A stretch of 18,676 bases of DNA from an uncultured Oscillospiraceae bacterium (lineage in GTDB: Bacteria; Bacillota; Clostridia; Oscillospirales; Oscillospiraceae): positions 1 through 18,676 of the forward strand of contig CAKTPR010000040.1 in the NCBI GenBank assembly GCA_934591725.1, in the 5' to 3' direction. This document shows positions 8,842 to 16,509 of this stretch, one piece after another; the stretch's first letter is position 1; every line of letters begins with the position of its first letter. The notes under the pieces are model-generated. The model worked only from the letters and a program-made list of their open reading frames with translations. It was not told the origin of the DNA and made no database searches. The position numbers and the translations under genes are program-made.

Positions 8842-9645
8842 ATGCAGATAAACATGAATAAGATCGCTGTAGTCACAGGCGGCAGCGGCGGCATAGGCCG
8901 CTGCACGGCGGCTTCGCTCAAGGCGGCGGGCTGCACCGTTTATGAGATATCCCGGCGCGATATCCCGTCCGAGGGCATCATACACATGAGCGCGGACGTC
9001 ACGGATGAGGCGCAGGTGCGCCGCGTCATAGACGAGATCGCCGAGCGCGAGGGGAGGATCGATATCCTCGTCAACAACGCCGGCTTCGGCATATCCGGGG
9101 CGGCGGAGCTGACGGAGAGCCGGGATTCCCATGCGCAGCTTGAGCTGAACGTCTTCGGCACGGATAACGTCACGCGCGCGGTGCTGCCGCATATGCGCGC
9201 GCAGGGCGGCGGCAGGATAGTGTGCATGAGCTCCATCGCCGGTATAGTGCCGATCCCGTTCCAGCTCTGGTACTCTGTCAGCAAGGCGGCGATAATCGCA
9301 TATGTCCTCGCGCTCCAGAACGAGGTGCGCCCCTTCGGGATAAGCATCTGCGCAATAATGCCGGGCGATATCGCCTCCGGCTTTACCGACGCACGGCGCA
9401 AATCCGCCGCCGGGGACGATGTCTATGCCGGGCGCATCGAGCGCTCTGTCGCCGTCATGGAGCATGACGAGCGCACGGGCATGACGCCCGAATACGCCGG
9501 CAGCTTCGTCGCAAAATACGCACTGAAAAAGAACTCACGCCCGCTCGTCGCGATGGGCTTTGCCTACAAGGGCGCTGCCATGATCGCAAAGCTCTTCCCG
9601 CGCCGTCTGTCCAACTGGATAGTCGGGCAGATATATGCGAAGTGA
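8842..9645 (+). CDS. Short-chain dehydrogenase/reductase (SDR)
   Basis: This 267-residue protein is a classical SDR. It has the cofactor-binding TGGSGGIG (residues 12-19), the structural NNAG (78-81), Ser131, and the catalytic YSVSK (Tyr144, Lys148) at the usual 13-residue distance from the serine. It reduces or oxidises an alcohol/ketone with NAD(P)H; the substrate cannot be told. A C-terminal stretch with hydrophobic and basic residues (MIAKLFPRRLSNWIV) is common in membrane-associated SDRs that act on sterols or lipids. The start is uncertain: ATG 8842 has only GGAA upstream, while ATG 8854 has GGAG twelve bases away and gives MNKIAVVTGG, a typical SDR beginning. It has its own promoter and operator-like palindrome. 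Confidence 0.87.
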   Translation: MQINMNKIAVVTGGSGGIGRCTAASLKAAGCTVYEISRRDIPSEGIIHMSADVTDEAQVRRVIDEIAEREGRIDILVNNAGFGISGAAELTESRDSHAQLELNVFGTDNVTRAVLPHMRAQGGGRIVCMSSIAGIVPIPFQLWYSVSKAAIIAYVLALQNEVRPFGISICAIMPGDIASGFTDARRKSAAGDDVYAGRIERSVAVMEHDERTGMTPEYAGSFVAKYALKKNSRPLVAMGFAYKGAAMIAKLFPRRLSNWIVGQIYAK

Positions 9646-9668
9646 CGTTTCGGCTCGACATAATATAT

Positions 9669-9697
9669 TTGCAATGATTGACAAACTGTGGGATAAT
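9669..9697 (+). promoter_or_regulatory. Probable promoter for the TPR-hydrolase gene
   Basis: TTGCAA (9669-9674), a 17-bp spacer, and GATAAT (9692-9697) preceded by TG one base earlier (extended -10). The predicted start, about 9704, leaves ATG 9734 as the first usable in-frame start. Confidence 0.45.
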
Positions 9698-9733
9698 GTA
9701 AAGCATATCTTACACGTCTGGAGCGCGCCCGGA

Positions 9734-11035
9734 ATGAAAACAAAACGCAGATGGTATATCATCGCCGCCGCACTGCTGCTTGCAGCTGCGGCGGCTGCCG
9801 GAATATTTGGACATTTTCGCCGCGACTACCGCAGCCGCGCCTATGAGCTGCTTGCCGCGGGGGATTATTCCGGCGCCGTGGCGCAGTTTGAAAAGGCGGG
9901 GGATGGCGATAATGCCGAGCTTTGCCGGAAGCTTATCCGCGAGCAGAGCTATACCGATGCGCGCCGCGCCCAGCAGGCGGGGGACTATGAGACCGCGCGG
10001 CATATGTTCGCCGAGCTTGGCGATTATAAGGACGCGCGCAACCTTGAGCTTGCCTGCCGAAGCCTTGAGGCGCGGCAGCTCATGGAGGAAGGGGAGCTGC
10101 TGGATGCGCTGGAGCTGTTTGAGTCCCTGGACGCGTACCCCGGCGCAGATGCGGGGCTGGATTCCGTAAAGGAGAAGCTGTACCGGAAGGCGCTTGACTG
10201 CGCCTGTGCGGGGGACTATGAGCAGGCCTGCGGTTTGTGGCAGCGGCTTGAGGACTATTCCGACAGCCGTGTGCTTGAATGGCGCTGCGAAAGGGTGCTC
10301 GAATGGAGCCGGGACAAGTCCGCAAAACCGCTTTTCAGCGATGAGAACCGCTTTGATAATTCGTATATGAAAGAGGTCTACATCTGCGATACGGGCTATG
10401 TGGTGCTGCCGGAGCAGTGCGATGCGGACACACGCTTTTTCATATACTTCCCCGGCGGCCGCGATATACAGATATCCGTGGACTTTCTCTACTATTATAT
10501 AATGAACCCGGCACCGAACACGATAGCGCTGTTTCTCTACACGAACGGCCTTGATTATATGGAGGAGAAGACAAAGCTTGCCGTGGACATGCTCGACCGT
10601 GTCGCGGCGGAGTGCGGAGTGTTCGCGCATGACGTCATGGTCTGCGGGTCAAGTCTCGGCGCGTATCCCGCGATGCACGCGGCTATATACTGCAAGGAGG
10701 ACTTCGGCATCACCGTGCCCTGTGTTCTCTCCCTTGACGCCGGGAGCGACTGGCAGGAGTATCGCTACACGCTCGATAGGGAGGAGTGCCTGAAGACCGC
10801 GCAGCTCGGTACGCAGTTCTATCTGTTTGAAAGCCCCTTCGTCGGCATGAACCGAAACCCCATAAAGGAAATGGTGCTGACCGGGAACGACGTCACGATA
10901 GTCGGCTGCGTGTATGACCAGCATGAACGCATTTCCTTCGACGCGCTCGGCATGGGCGTTATAAACTGGGCGCTAGGCGACCGCAGCGAGCCGTATGTGT
11001 CGGATATATACAGTTTCAACAAGCTGACACCGTGA
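9734..11035 (+). CDS. Membrane-anchored TPR-like repeat protein with a C-terminal alpha/beta-hydrolase-like domain
   Basis: I choose ATG 9734 (GGAG at 9720-9723) because it begins MKTKRRW directly before a hydrophobic segment (about residues 6-25); in-frame ATG 9674 would add 20 residues and lies inside the likely promoter. The 433-residue product has an N-terminal signal anchor and then about four helical repeats of the form A-x-x-L-x-x-GDY-x-x-A-x-x-x-F-x-x-LGDY-x-DA, as in TPR proteins of clostridia (about 30-205). From about 220 it becomes alpha/beta: a GSSLG nucleophile elbow with Ser307, an Asp335 in LSLDAGSD, and His397 in DQHERIS, candidates for a Ser-Asp-His triad. The fold suggests an esterase- or peptidase-like enzyme outside the cell. 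The acid residue is uncertain and the substrate unknown. The two-part architecture is unusual. Confidence 0.72.
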   Translation: MKTKRRWYIIAAALLLAAAAAAGIFGHFRRDYRSRAYELLAAGDYSGAVAQFEKAGDGDNAELCRKLIREQSYTDARRAQQAGDYETARHMFAELGDYKDARNLELACRSLEARQLMEEGELLDALELFESLDAYPGADAGLDSVKEKLYRKALDCACAGDYEQACGLWQRLEDYSDSRVLEWRCERVLEWSRDKSAKPLFSDENRFDNSYMKEVYICDTGYVVLPEQCDADTRFFIYFPGGRDIQISVDFLYYYIMNPAPNTIALFLYTNGLDYMEEKTKLAVDMLDRVAAECGVFAHDVMVCGSSLGAYPAMHAAIYCKEDFGITVPCVLSLDAGSDWQEYRYTLDREECLKTAQLGTQFYLFESPFVGMNRNPIKEMVLTGNDVTIVGCVYDQHERISFDALGMGVINWALGDRSEPYVSDIYSFNKLTP

Positions 11036-11077
11036 TTTTTTTTGACGGAAACTTCAGCCAAATAACAAATTGCTGTA

Positions 11078-11106
11078 TTGACACGGGTGCGGAATAAATG
11101 TATAAT
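11078..11106 (+). promoter_or_regulatory. Consensus sigma-A promoter of the ABC transporter operon
   Basis: TTGACA (11078-11083), a 17-bp spacer, TATAAT (11101-11106): a full match to the consensus at both boxes. GTATAAT (11100-11106) and ATTATAC (11115-11121) form a 7-bp inverted repeat around the predicted start (about 11113), a possible operator. Such a strong core promoter suggests high expression limited by a repressor or leader. Confidence 0.8.
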
Positions 11107-11271
11107 ATGTTAAAATTATACTCATGACGACGGATGAACAACAAAAGGCCCGCACGAAAAAACAGGGCCCTGTTTTTTACACTTTGTTCCAAAGTGTAAT
11201 GGGGTTTGATTTCATGCGAAGCCGGACGGAGGCATCAGGCGTCGGGTATAAAAATTTTAAGGAGGACAAAC
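11107..11271 (+). promoter_or_regulatory. Palindrome-rich 5' leader of the ABC operon
   Basis: About 160 bases separate the start of transcription from the lipoprotein ATG. They hold a gapless perfect palindrome (11157-11178, arms AAAAAACAGGG and CCCTGTTTTTT), then TTACACTTTG / CAAAGTGTAA around a TTC loop (11177-11199; two bases shared with the first), and a weaker 6-of-7-bp stem at about 11223-11249 (CCGGACG / CGTCGGG). The first ends in six T and could terminate or attenuate. I do not recognise a known riboswitch. The leader ends in a strong AAGGAGG ribosome binding site. Confidence 0.55.
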
Positions 11272-12534
11272 ATGAAGAAATTTATCGCACTGCTCATGGC
11301 TCTCTGCATGGTATTCGCTCTGTGCGCATGCGGCGGGTCTGCTTCCGACAATGCGACCACTGCTCCCGCAGCCGATACCGCAAAGGCTGATGACACCGCT
11401 GCTGACGACGCTGCTTCCACCGGCAATGTCCACATCGGCATAGTCACCGGTTCCGTCTCTCAGTCCGAGGACGACCGCCGCGGCGCCGAGGCTTTCCAGG
11501 CAATGTACGGCGAGGATATGGTCAAGCTGGCCATCTACCCCGACAACTTCACCGAAGAGCTCGAGACCACCATCCAGACCATCGTTAACCTCTCCGATGA
11601 CCCCGACATGAAGGCCATCATCGTTAACCAGGCTGTTCCCGGCACCACCGAAGCTTTCCGCCGCATCAAGGAAAGCCGTCCTGACATCCTCTGCATCGCA
11701 GGTGAGTCTCACGAAGACCTGCCCGAGATCGGCTCCGCTGCTGACCTCGTCTGCAATAACGACTTCGTCGCCCGCGGCTACCTCATCATCCGCACCGCTC
11801 ACGAGCTGGGCTGCGACACCTTCGTTCACATCTCCTTCCCGCGCCATATGTCTTACGAGACCATGAGCCGCCGTGTTGCCATCATGCAGGCTGCATGCGA
11901 GGAGTTCGGCATGAAGTTCGTCCTTGAGACTGCTCCCGACCCCACCTCTGACGTCGGCGTTGCAGGCGCACAGGCTTACATCCTTGAGAAGGTTCCTGAG
12001 TGGGTCGAGAAGTATGGCCAGAAGGCTGCTTACTTCTGCACCAATGACGCTCACACCGAGCCTCTGCTCAAGCAGCTGCTCGAGTACGGCGGCTACTTCA
12101 TCGAGGCTGACCTGCCCTCTCCCACCATGGGCTACCCCGGCGCTCTGGGCATCGACCTGACCGCTGAGGCTGGCGACTATGCTAAGATCCTCGCAAAGGT
12201 CGAAGAGGCTATCTGCGAGAAGGGCGGCGCTGACCGCTTCGGCACCTGGGCATTCTCCTACGGCTACACCGTTTCCGCCGGTCTTGCTCAGCATGCTCTG
12301 AACGTCATCAACGGCGAGAGCGAGCTTTGCGATATCGACGATATCGCAAAGGCATACGAGGTCTTCTCCCCCGGTGCTGCATGGAACGGCTCCAACTACA
12401 CCAATGCCGAGACCGGCGTCAAGGCTGAGAACACCTTCCTTGTCTACCAGGATACCTACATCATGGGCAATCCCGGCCACTACATGGGCTCCACCTCCGT
12501 TGAGGTTCCCGAGAAGTACTTCACCATCAAGTAA
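11272..12534 (+). CDS. DUF3798-type substrate-binding lipoprotein of an ABC transporter
   Basis: The start is ATG 11272, after AAGGAGGACAAAC. The 420-residue product has a lipoprotein signal ending LCAC (Cys20), a Thr/Ala/Asp-rich linker (about 24-50), and a domain from NVHIGIVTGSVSQSEDD onward that resembles the periplasmic-binding-protein type 1 fold and that I recognise as DUF3798. Its position, first in an operon with an ATPase and two permeases, marks it as the binding protein. The ligand is unknown; the fold and the partner ATPase type suggest a small polar molecule such as a sugar or nucleoside. Codon use (GCT, CTC, TCT, CGC) differs from the GCG-rich genes upstream, as expected for a highly expressed gene. 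A hairpin after the stop may protect this part of the mRNA. Confidence 0.8.
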   Translation: MKKFIALLMALCMVFALCACGGSASDNATTAPAADTAKADDTAADDAASTGNVHIGIVTGSVSQSEDDRRGAEAFQAMYGEDMVKLAIYPDNFTEELETTIQTIVNLSDDPDMKAIIVNQAVPGTTEAFRRIKESRPDILCIAGESHEDLPEIGSAADLVCNNDFVARGYLIIRTAHELGCDTFVHISFPRHMSYETMSRRVAIMQAACEEFGMKFVLETAPDPTSDVGVAGAQAYILEKVPEWVEKYGQKAAYFCTNDAHTEPLLKQLLEYGGYFIEADLPSPTMGYPGALGIDLTAEAGDYAKILAKVEEAICEKGGADRFGTWAFSYGYTVSAGLAQHALNVINGESELCDIDDIAKAYEVFSPGAAWNGSNYTNAETGVKAENTFLVYQDTYIMGNPGHYMGSTSVEVPEKYFTIK

Positions 12535-12556
12535 TCAAGCATAAGCCTATAACAAA

Positions 12557-12593
12557 GGGGGAGGAAAAATCCTCCCCCGACGTTTCGTTTTTT
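12557..12593 (+). terminator. Hairpin between binding protein and ATPase genes (partial terminator or mRNA stabiliser)
   Basis: GGGGGAGGA (12557-12565) pairs perfectly with TCCTCCCCC (12570-12578) around an AAAA loop. AACAAA (12551-12556) can also pair with TTTGTT (12591-12596), and six T lie at 12588-12593, ten bases from the stem. The T run is offset, so read-through into the ATPase gene is likely. This pattern usually gives more binding protein than the other subunits. Confidence 0.6.
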
Positions 12594-12697
12594 GTTCCGA
12601 CAGCGGATCGGCAGTCCCTCTGCGTAAAATGACGGGAGCGCTCAGCGGAAGCGGCGCTGCTTCTGTGATCTCCCGGTTAAGTTAGGATTTGAAAGAT

Positions 12698-14287
12698 ATG
12701 ATAAATGCCAATGCTCCATTACTGGAGATGAAGAATATCAAGAAGGACTTCTTCGGCAACCAGGTTCTGACGGATATCAACCTCACGCTCATGCCCGGCG
12801 AGGTGCTCGGCCTCTGCGGTGAGAACGGCGCCGGTAAGAGCACGCTGATGAAGATACTCTTCGGTATGGACGTCATCAGAGAAACAGGCGGATACGGCGG
12901 AGACATTCTCATTAACGGCGAGAAGGTCACTTTCAACACGCCCTTTGACGCGCTTGCCGCCGGTATCGGCATGGTGCATCAGGAGTTCTCGCTGATCCCC
13001 GGCTTTACCGCGACCGAGAATATCCTTCTCAACAGAGAACCCAAGAAAACAAATGTGCTTTCTCAGGTGTTCGGCGAACGTCTGGACACCCTTGATTATA
13101 ATGAGATGAACGGCCGCGCCGCGGCCGCGATCGACAAGATGGGCTTTTCCATTGACCGCAGCATGGTCATAAACGATATGCCCGTCGGTCACAAGCAGTT
13201 TACCGAGATCGCCCGCGAGCTTTCAAAGGACAATCTCAAGCTCCTCATCCTTGATGAGCCTACCGCCGTCCTCACCGAAAAGGAAGCGGAAGCTCTGCTC
13301 GATTCCATAAGAAGCATGTCCGAAAAGGGCATCGCCGTTATCTTCATCACGCACAGACTGCATGAGATCCTGTCCGTGTGCGATACCGTTGTTGTCATGC
13401 GCGACGGCTACGTTGTCAAGAACGTCCCCGCGAAGGACACCAACGTCTCCGATATCACGAAATGGATGGTCGGCCGCAATGTAAGCAGCGCCGCCAATAA
13501 TGATATAAGAACTCTGCCGCATGCAAAGACCATCATGAGCATACGCAAGCTCTGGGTCGATATGCCCGGCGAGATAGTCCGCAACGTCGACCTTGACATC
13601 AAGGAGGGCGAGATCCTCGGCATCGGCGGTCTTGCCGGTCAGGGCAAGCTCGGCATCCCCAACGGCGTCATGGGTCTGTACGAAGCGGGCGGCACCGTTG
13701 AGTTCGAGGGCAAGCCCATTCCCCTCAACAGCCCGCGCAGCTGCCTTGATGCGAACATCGCTTTCGTTTCCGAGGACAGGCGCGGCGTCGGCCTGCTGCT
13801 CGATGAGACGCTTGAATGGAACGTCGCTTTCCCCGCAATGCAGGTGCAGGATAAGTTCCTCAAGAAGCTCCTCGGCGGACTTATCAAGTGGAGAGACGAA
13901 AAGGCCATCAGCGAAGTCACCGATAAATACATAGAAGAGCTTATGATCAAGTGCACCGGCTCCAAGCAGAAGGCGCGCGAGCTCTCCGGCGGCAACCAGC
14001 AGAAGATCTGCCTTGCCAAGGCCTTTGCGCTCGAACCGAAGTTCCTTTTCGTTTCCGAGCCTACGCGCGGTATCGACGTCGGCGCAAAGTCGCTGGTGCT
14101 TGAAGCGCTCAAGAAATTCAACCGTGAGTCCGGCGTCACCGTCGTTATGATCTCCTCCGAGCTTGAGGAGCTGCGTCAGGTGTGCGACCGTATCGCCATC
14201 GTGTCCGGCGGCCGTATCGCGGGCATACTTCCCGCTTCGGATTCCTCCGAGGACTTCGGCATGCTCATGGTCAGTCAGGTAAAGTGA
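12698..14287 (+). CDS. Sugar-type ABC transporter ATP-binding protein, two fused nucleotide-binding domains
   Basis: ATG 12698 is preferred (AGGA at 12684-12687) over in-frame TTG 12689. The 529-residue protein fuses two ATPase domains, as RbsA, XylG and MglA do. Domain 1 has Walker A GENGAGKST (41-49), a degenerate signature LSKD (175-178), Walker B LLILDEPT (182-189) and switch His219. Domain 2 has a degenerate P-loop GLAGQGKLG (311-319), a full signature LSGG (429-432) and an altered Walker B, LFVSEPT (449-456), with Ser453 where Asp is usual. In this family one ATP site is often catalytically weak; here the composite site made of domain 1 Walker motifs and the domain 2 signature should be active. 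The gene is 163 bp after the binding protein gene and 9 bp before permease 1. Confidence 0.88.
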   Translation: MINANAPLLEMKNIKKDFFGNQVLTDINLTLMPGEVLGLCGENGAGKSTLMKILFGMDVIRETGGYGGDILINGEKVTFNTPFDALAAGIGMVHQEFSLIPGFTATENILLNREPKKTNVLSQVFGERLDTLDYNEMNGRAAAAIDKMGFSIDRSMVINDMPVGHKQFTEIARELSKDNLKLLILDEPTAVLTEKEAEALLDSIRSMSEKGIAVIFITHRLHEILSVCDTVVVMRDGYVVKNVPAKDTNVSDITKWMVGRNVSSAANNDIRTLPHAKTIMSIRKLWVDMPGEIVRNVDLDIKEGEILGIGGLAGQGKLGIPNGVMGLYEAGGTVEFEGKPIPLNSPRSCLDANIAFVSEDRRGVGLLLDETLEWNVAFPAMQVQDKFLKKLLGGLIKWRDEKAISEVTDKYIEELMIKCTGSKQKARELSGGNQQKICLAKAFALEPKFLFVSEPTRGIDVGAKSLVLEALKKFNRESGVTVVMISSELEELRQVCDRIAIVSGGRIAGILPASDSSEDFGMLMVSQVK

Positions 14288-14296
14288 GGTGGAAGG

Positions 14297-15373
14297 ATGA
14301 ACAGACAATTATCCGGCGAGAACGCCACATTCATGGACAGGCTCAAAGCGGCTGTCAACTCCTTCGGCCTGCCGAGACTTATCATTGCGGGCTTCCTCCT
14401 GCTCCTGTTTATCGCCGCTCCCTTTGTCGGCGCGGACTTTGCGACCCAGATCACCAATACCCTTAACCGCTTCAGCTGGAACGCAATCCTCGTGCTCGCA
14501 ATGGTGCCGATGATACACTCCGGCTGCGGCCTCAACTTCGGCCTGCCGCTCGGCATCATCTCCGGCCTTCTCGGCGCGACGCTCTCTATTGAGTTCGGCT
14601 TCACCGGCGCTATGAGCTTCGTCATGGCAATCGTTATCGCCACTCCCTTTGCCCTGATCCTCGGCGCGGGCTACGGCTGGCTGCTCAACAAGATCAAAGG
14701 CGGCGAGATGATGATCGCCACTTACGTCGGCTTCTCGTCCGTCTCCTTCATGTGCATGATGTGGCTGCTGCTGCCGTATAAAAGCCCGACGATGGTCTGG
14801 GGCTTTGCCGGCAAGGGTCTGAGAACCACTATCTCCCTCGAAGGCTTCTATGACAAGGTGCTTGCGAACATCCTTCAGATCAACATCGGCAACCTCTCCA
14901 TCCCGACCGGCACTCTGCTGTTCTTCGCGCTGCTGGCCTTCCTGATGTGGGCTTTCCTCCACACCAAGACCGGTACCGCTATGACCGCCGTCGGCTCGAA
15001 CCCGACCTTTGCAAAGGCCGCGGGCGTCAATGTCGACAAGATGCGTATGCTCTCCGTCATCATGAGCACCTGGCTTGCAGCCGTCGGCATCCTCGTCTAT
15101 GAGCAGGGCTTCGGCTTCATCCAGATCTACACCGCGCCCTTCTACATGGCGCTGCCCGCCGTCTCCGCCATCCTTATCGGCGGCGCGTCGGTCAACAAGG
15201 CGTCCATCGCGAATGTCATCATCGGTACCTTCCTGTTTCAGGGCATCGTCACCATGACGCCGACCGTCATGAACTCCATGATCCACATGGACATGAGCGA
15301 GGTCATCCGTATCATCATCTCCAACGGTATGATCCTCTACGCTCTTACCAGAAAAACGGAGGGCTCGAAATGA
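14297..15373 (+). CDS. ABC transporter permease 1 (branched-chain/sugar permease family)
   Basis: This 358-residue, strongly hydrophobic protein has about 8-10 predicted membrane helices. Family signatures include GCGLNFGLPLGIISG near the third helix and GGASVNKASIANVIIGTFLF near the end, the usual cytoplasmic loop that contacts the ATPase in RbsC/LivH-type permeases. A region of about 60 residues (GMRTTISL and neighbours, 150-190) is likely an external loop. It is paralogous to the next gene (GMGLNFGMTLGAM, GGASVDKASIGNV), and the two should form a heterodimeric channel. The start is 9 bp after the ATPase stop with AGGTGG upstream. The stop overlaps the next start as ATGA (15370-15373). Confidence 0.87.
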   Translation: MNRQLSGENATFMDRLKAAVNSFGLPRLIIAGFLLLLFIAAPFVGADFATQITNTLNRFSWNAILVLAMVPMIHSGCGLNFGLPLGIISGLLGATLSIEFGFTGAMSFVMAIVIATPFALILGAGYGWLLNKIKGGEMMIATYVGFSSVSFMCMMWLLLPYKSPTMVWGFAGKGLRTTISLEGFYDKVLANILQINIGNLSIPTGTLLFFALLAFLMWAFLHTKTGTAMTAVGSNPTFAKAAGVNVDKMRMLSVIMSTWLAAVGILVYEQGFGFIQIYTAPFYMALPAVSAILIGGASVNKASIANVIIGTFLFQGIVTMTPTVMNSMIHMDMSEVIRIIISNGMILYALTRKTEGSK

Positions 15374-16509
15374 AAAATAAAAACGTAAGCAAGGAAGCCG
15401 TCCCCTTCGGTAAGAGAGTTCTGGGCTTTGTGCAGAACAACTCCGTGCCGCTCATGTTCGTGCTCATCTGCATTGTCTGCATCCCGATATCCGGCTTCTC
15501 CGTCGGCTATCTTATAAACGAGATCGTCACGAGAATGGGCAGAAACATCTTCCTTATCCTCTGCCTGCTCTTCCCGATAATGGCCGGTATGGGCCTGAAC
15601 TTCGGCATGACCCTCGGCGCAATGGCCGGTGAGATCGCACTGATCTTCGTGGCCGACTGGCAGGTGTGGGGCATCCCCGGCGTCGTGCTGGCGATGATCC
15701 TGTCCGTGCCGTTCTCCGTCCTCCTCGGCATGCTCTGCGGCAAGCTCCTCAACATGTCCAAGGGCAGAGAAATGATAACCAGCTATATCATCAGCTTCTT
15801 TATAAACGGCGTGTATCAGCTGATCGTGCTGTACATGATGGGCTCCATCATCCCCATCAAGCACTTTTCGCTCAAGCTGCCCCGCGGCTACGGCATCAGA
15901 AACACCGTCAGCCTCCTCAATATGCGCCAGTGCGTGGATAACCTGCTCGCCGTGAATATCGGCGGCGTCAAGATCCCTGTGCTCACCTTTATCATCATCG
16001 CGCTGTTCTGCCTGTTCATCGTTTGGTTCAGAAAGACCAAGCTCGGTCAGGATATGCGCGCCGTCGGTCAGGACATGGAGGTCGCGCGTGACGCAGGCAT
16101 CAAGGTCGAGCGCACGAGAATAATCTCCATCGTCATGTCCACCGTGTTCTCCGGCTTCGGCATGATAATCTACCTCCAGAACATGGGCAACATCGCGACC
16201 TATTCATCCCACTCGCAGATCGGTATGTTCTGCATCGCGGCTCTGCTTGTCGGCGGCGCGTCCGTTGACAAGGCCTCGATCGGCAACGTGTTCCTTGGCG
16301 TCATCCTTTTCCATACGATGTTCATCGTTGCGCCCTCTGCCGGTGCGAAGATAACGGGCGACTCGATGATCGGCGAATACTTCCGCGTGTTCGTGTCCTA
16401 TGCGGTCATTACCGTCGCGCTCATCATGTATGAGACGAAGAAGCGCAAGCAGAAGAGCCAGCTAGGCCAGCAATTGGCGCGGGAACAGCTTGAGGAGGAG
16501 ACGAAATGA
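15370..16509 (+). CDS. ABC transporter permease 2 (paralogue of permease 1)
   Basis: This 379-residue membrane protein shares with permease 1 the GLNFG segment near the third helix and the GGASV-x-KAS loop before the last helices, so the pair arose by duplication and probably forms the two halves of the channel. It has about 8-10 predicted helices; the C-terminus is a basic/acidic cytoplasmic tail (KKRKQKSQLGQQ, then EEETK). The gene overlaps permease 1 by 4 bp and the next gene by 4 bp (16506-16509), giving strong translational coupling across the last three genes. Confidence 0.87.
   Translation: MKNKNVSKEAVPFGKRVLGFVQNNSVPLMFVLICIVCIPISGFSVGYLINEIVTRMGRNIFLILCLLFPIMAGMGLNFGMTLGAMAGEIALIFVADWQVWGIPGVVLAMILSVPFSVLLGMLCGKLLNMSKGREMITSYIISFFINGVYQLIVLYMMGSIIPIKHFSLKLPRGYGIRNTVSLLNMRQCVDNLLAVNIGGVKIPVLTFIIIALFCLFIVWFRKTKLGQDMRAVGQDMEVARDAGIKVERTRIISIVMSTVFSGFGMIIYLQNMGNIATYSSHSQIGMFCIAALLVGGASVDKASIGNVFLGVILFHTMFIVAPSAGAKITGDSMIGEYFRVFVSYAVITVALIMYETKKRKQKSQLGQQLAREQLEEETK

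Noticed and set aside
9678..9697. TTGACA followed by GATAAT as the TPR-hydrolase promoter
   Set aside because: The spacer is only eight bases; the same -10 box pairs better with TTGCAA at 9669.
11000..11043. Eight T after the TPR-hydrolase stop as an intrinsic terminator
   Set aside because: Only a 5-bp GTGTC/GACAC pairing with a loop of over 20 bases precedes it, too weak to call.
11107..11271. Purine or other known riboswitch in the ABC operon leader
   Set aside because: The conserved purine riboswitch core and its loop sequences are missing; the stems seen do not match any class I can recall.
11124..11390. Upstream reading frame of 88 codons overlapping the binding protein start
   Set aside because: There is no ribosome binding site, it runs through both palindromes, and it overlaps the real gene out of frame.
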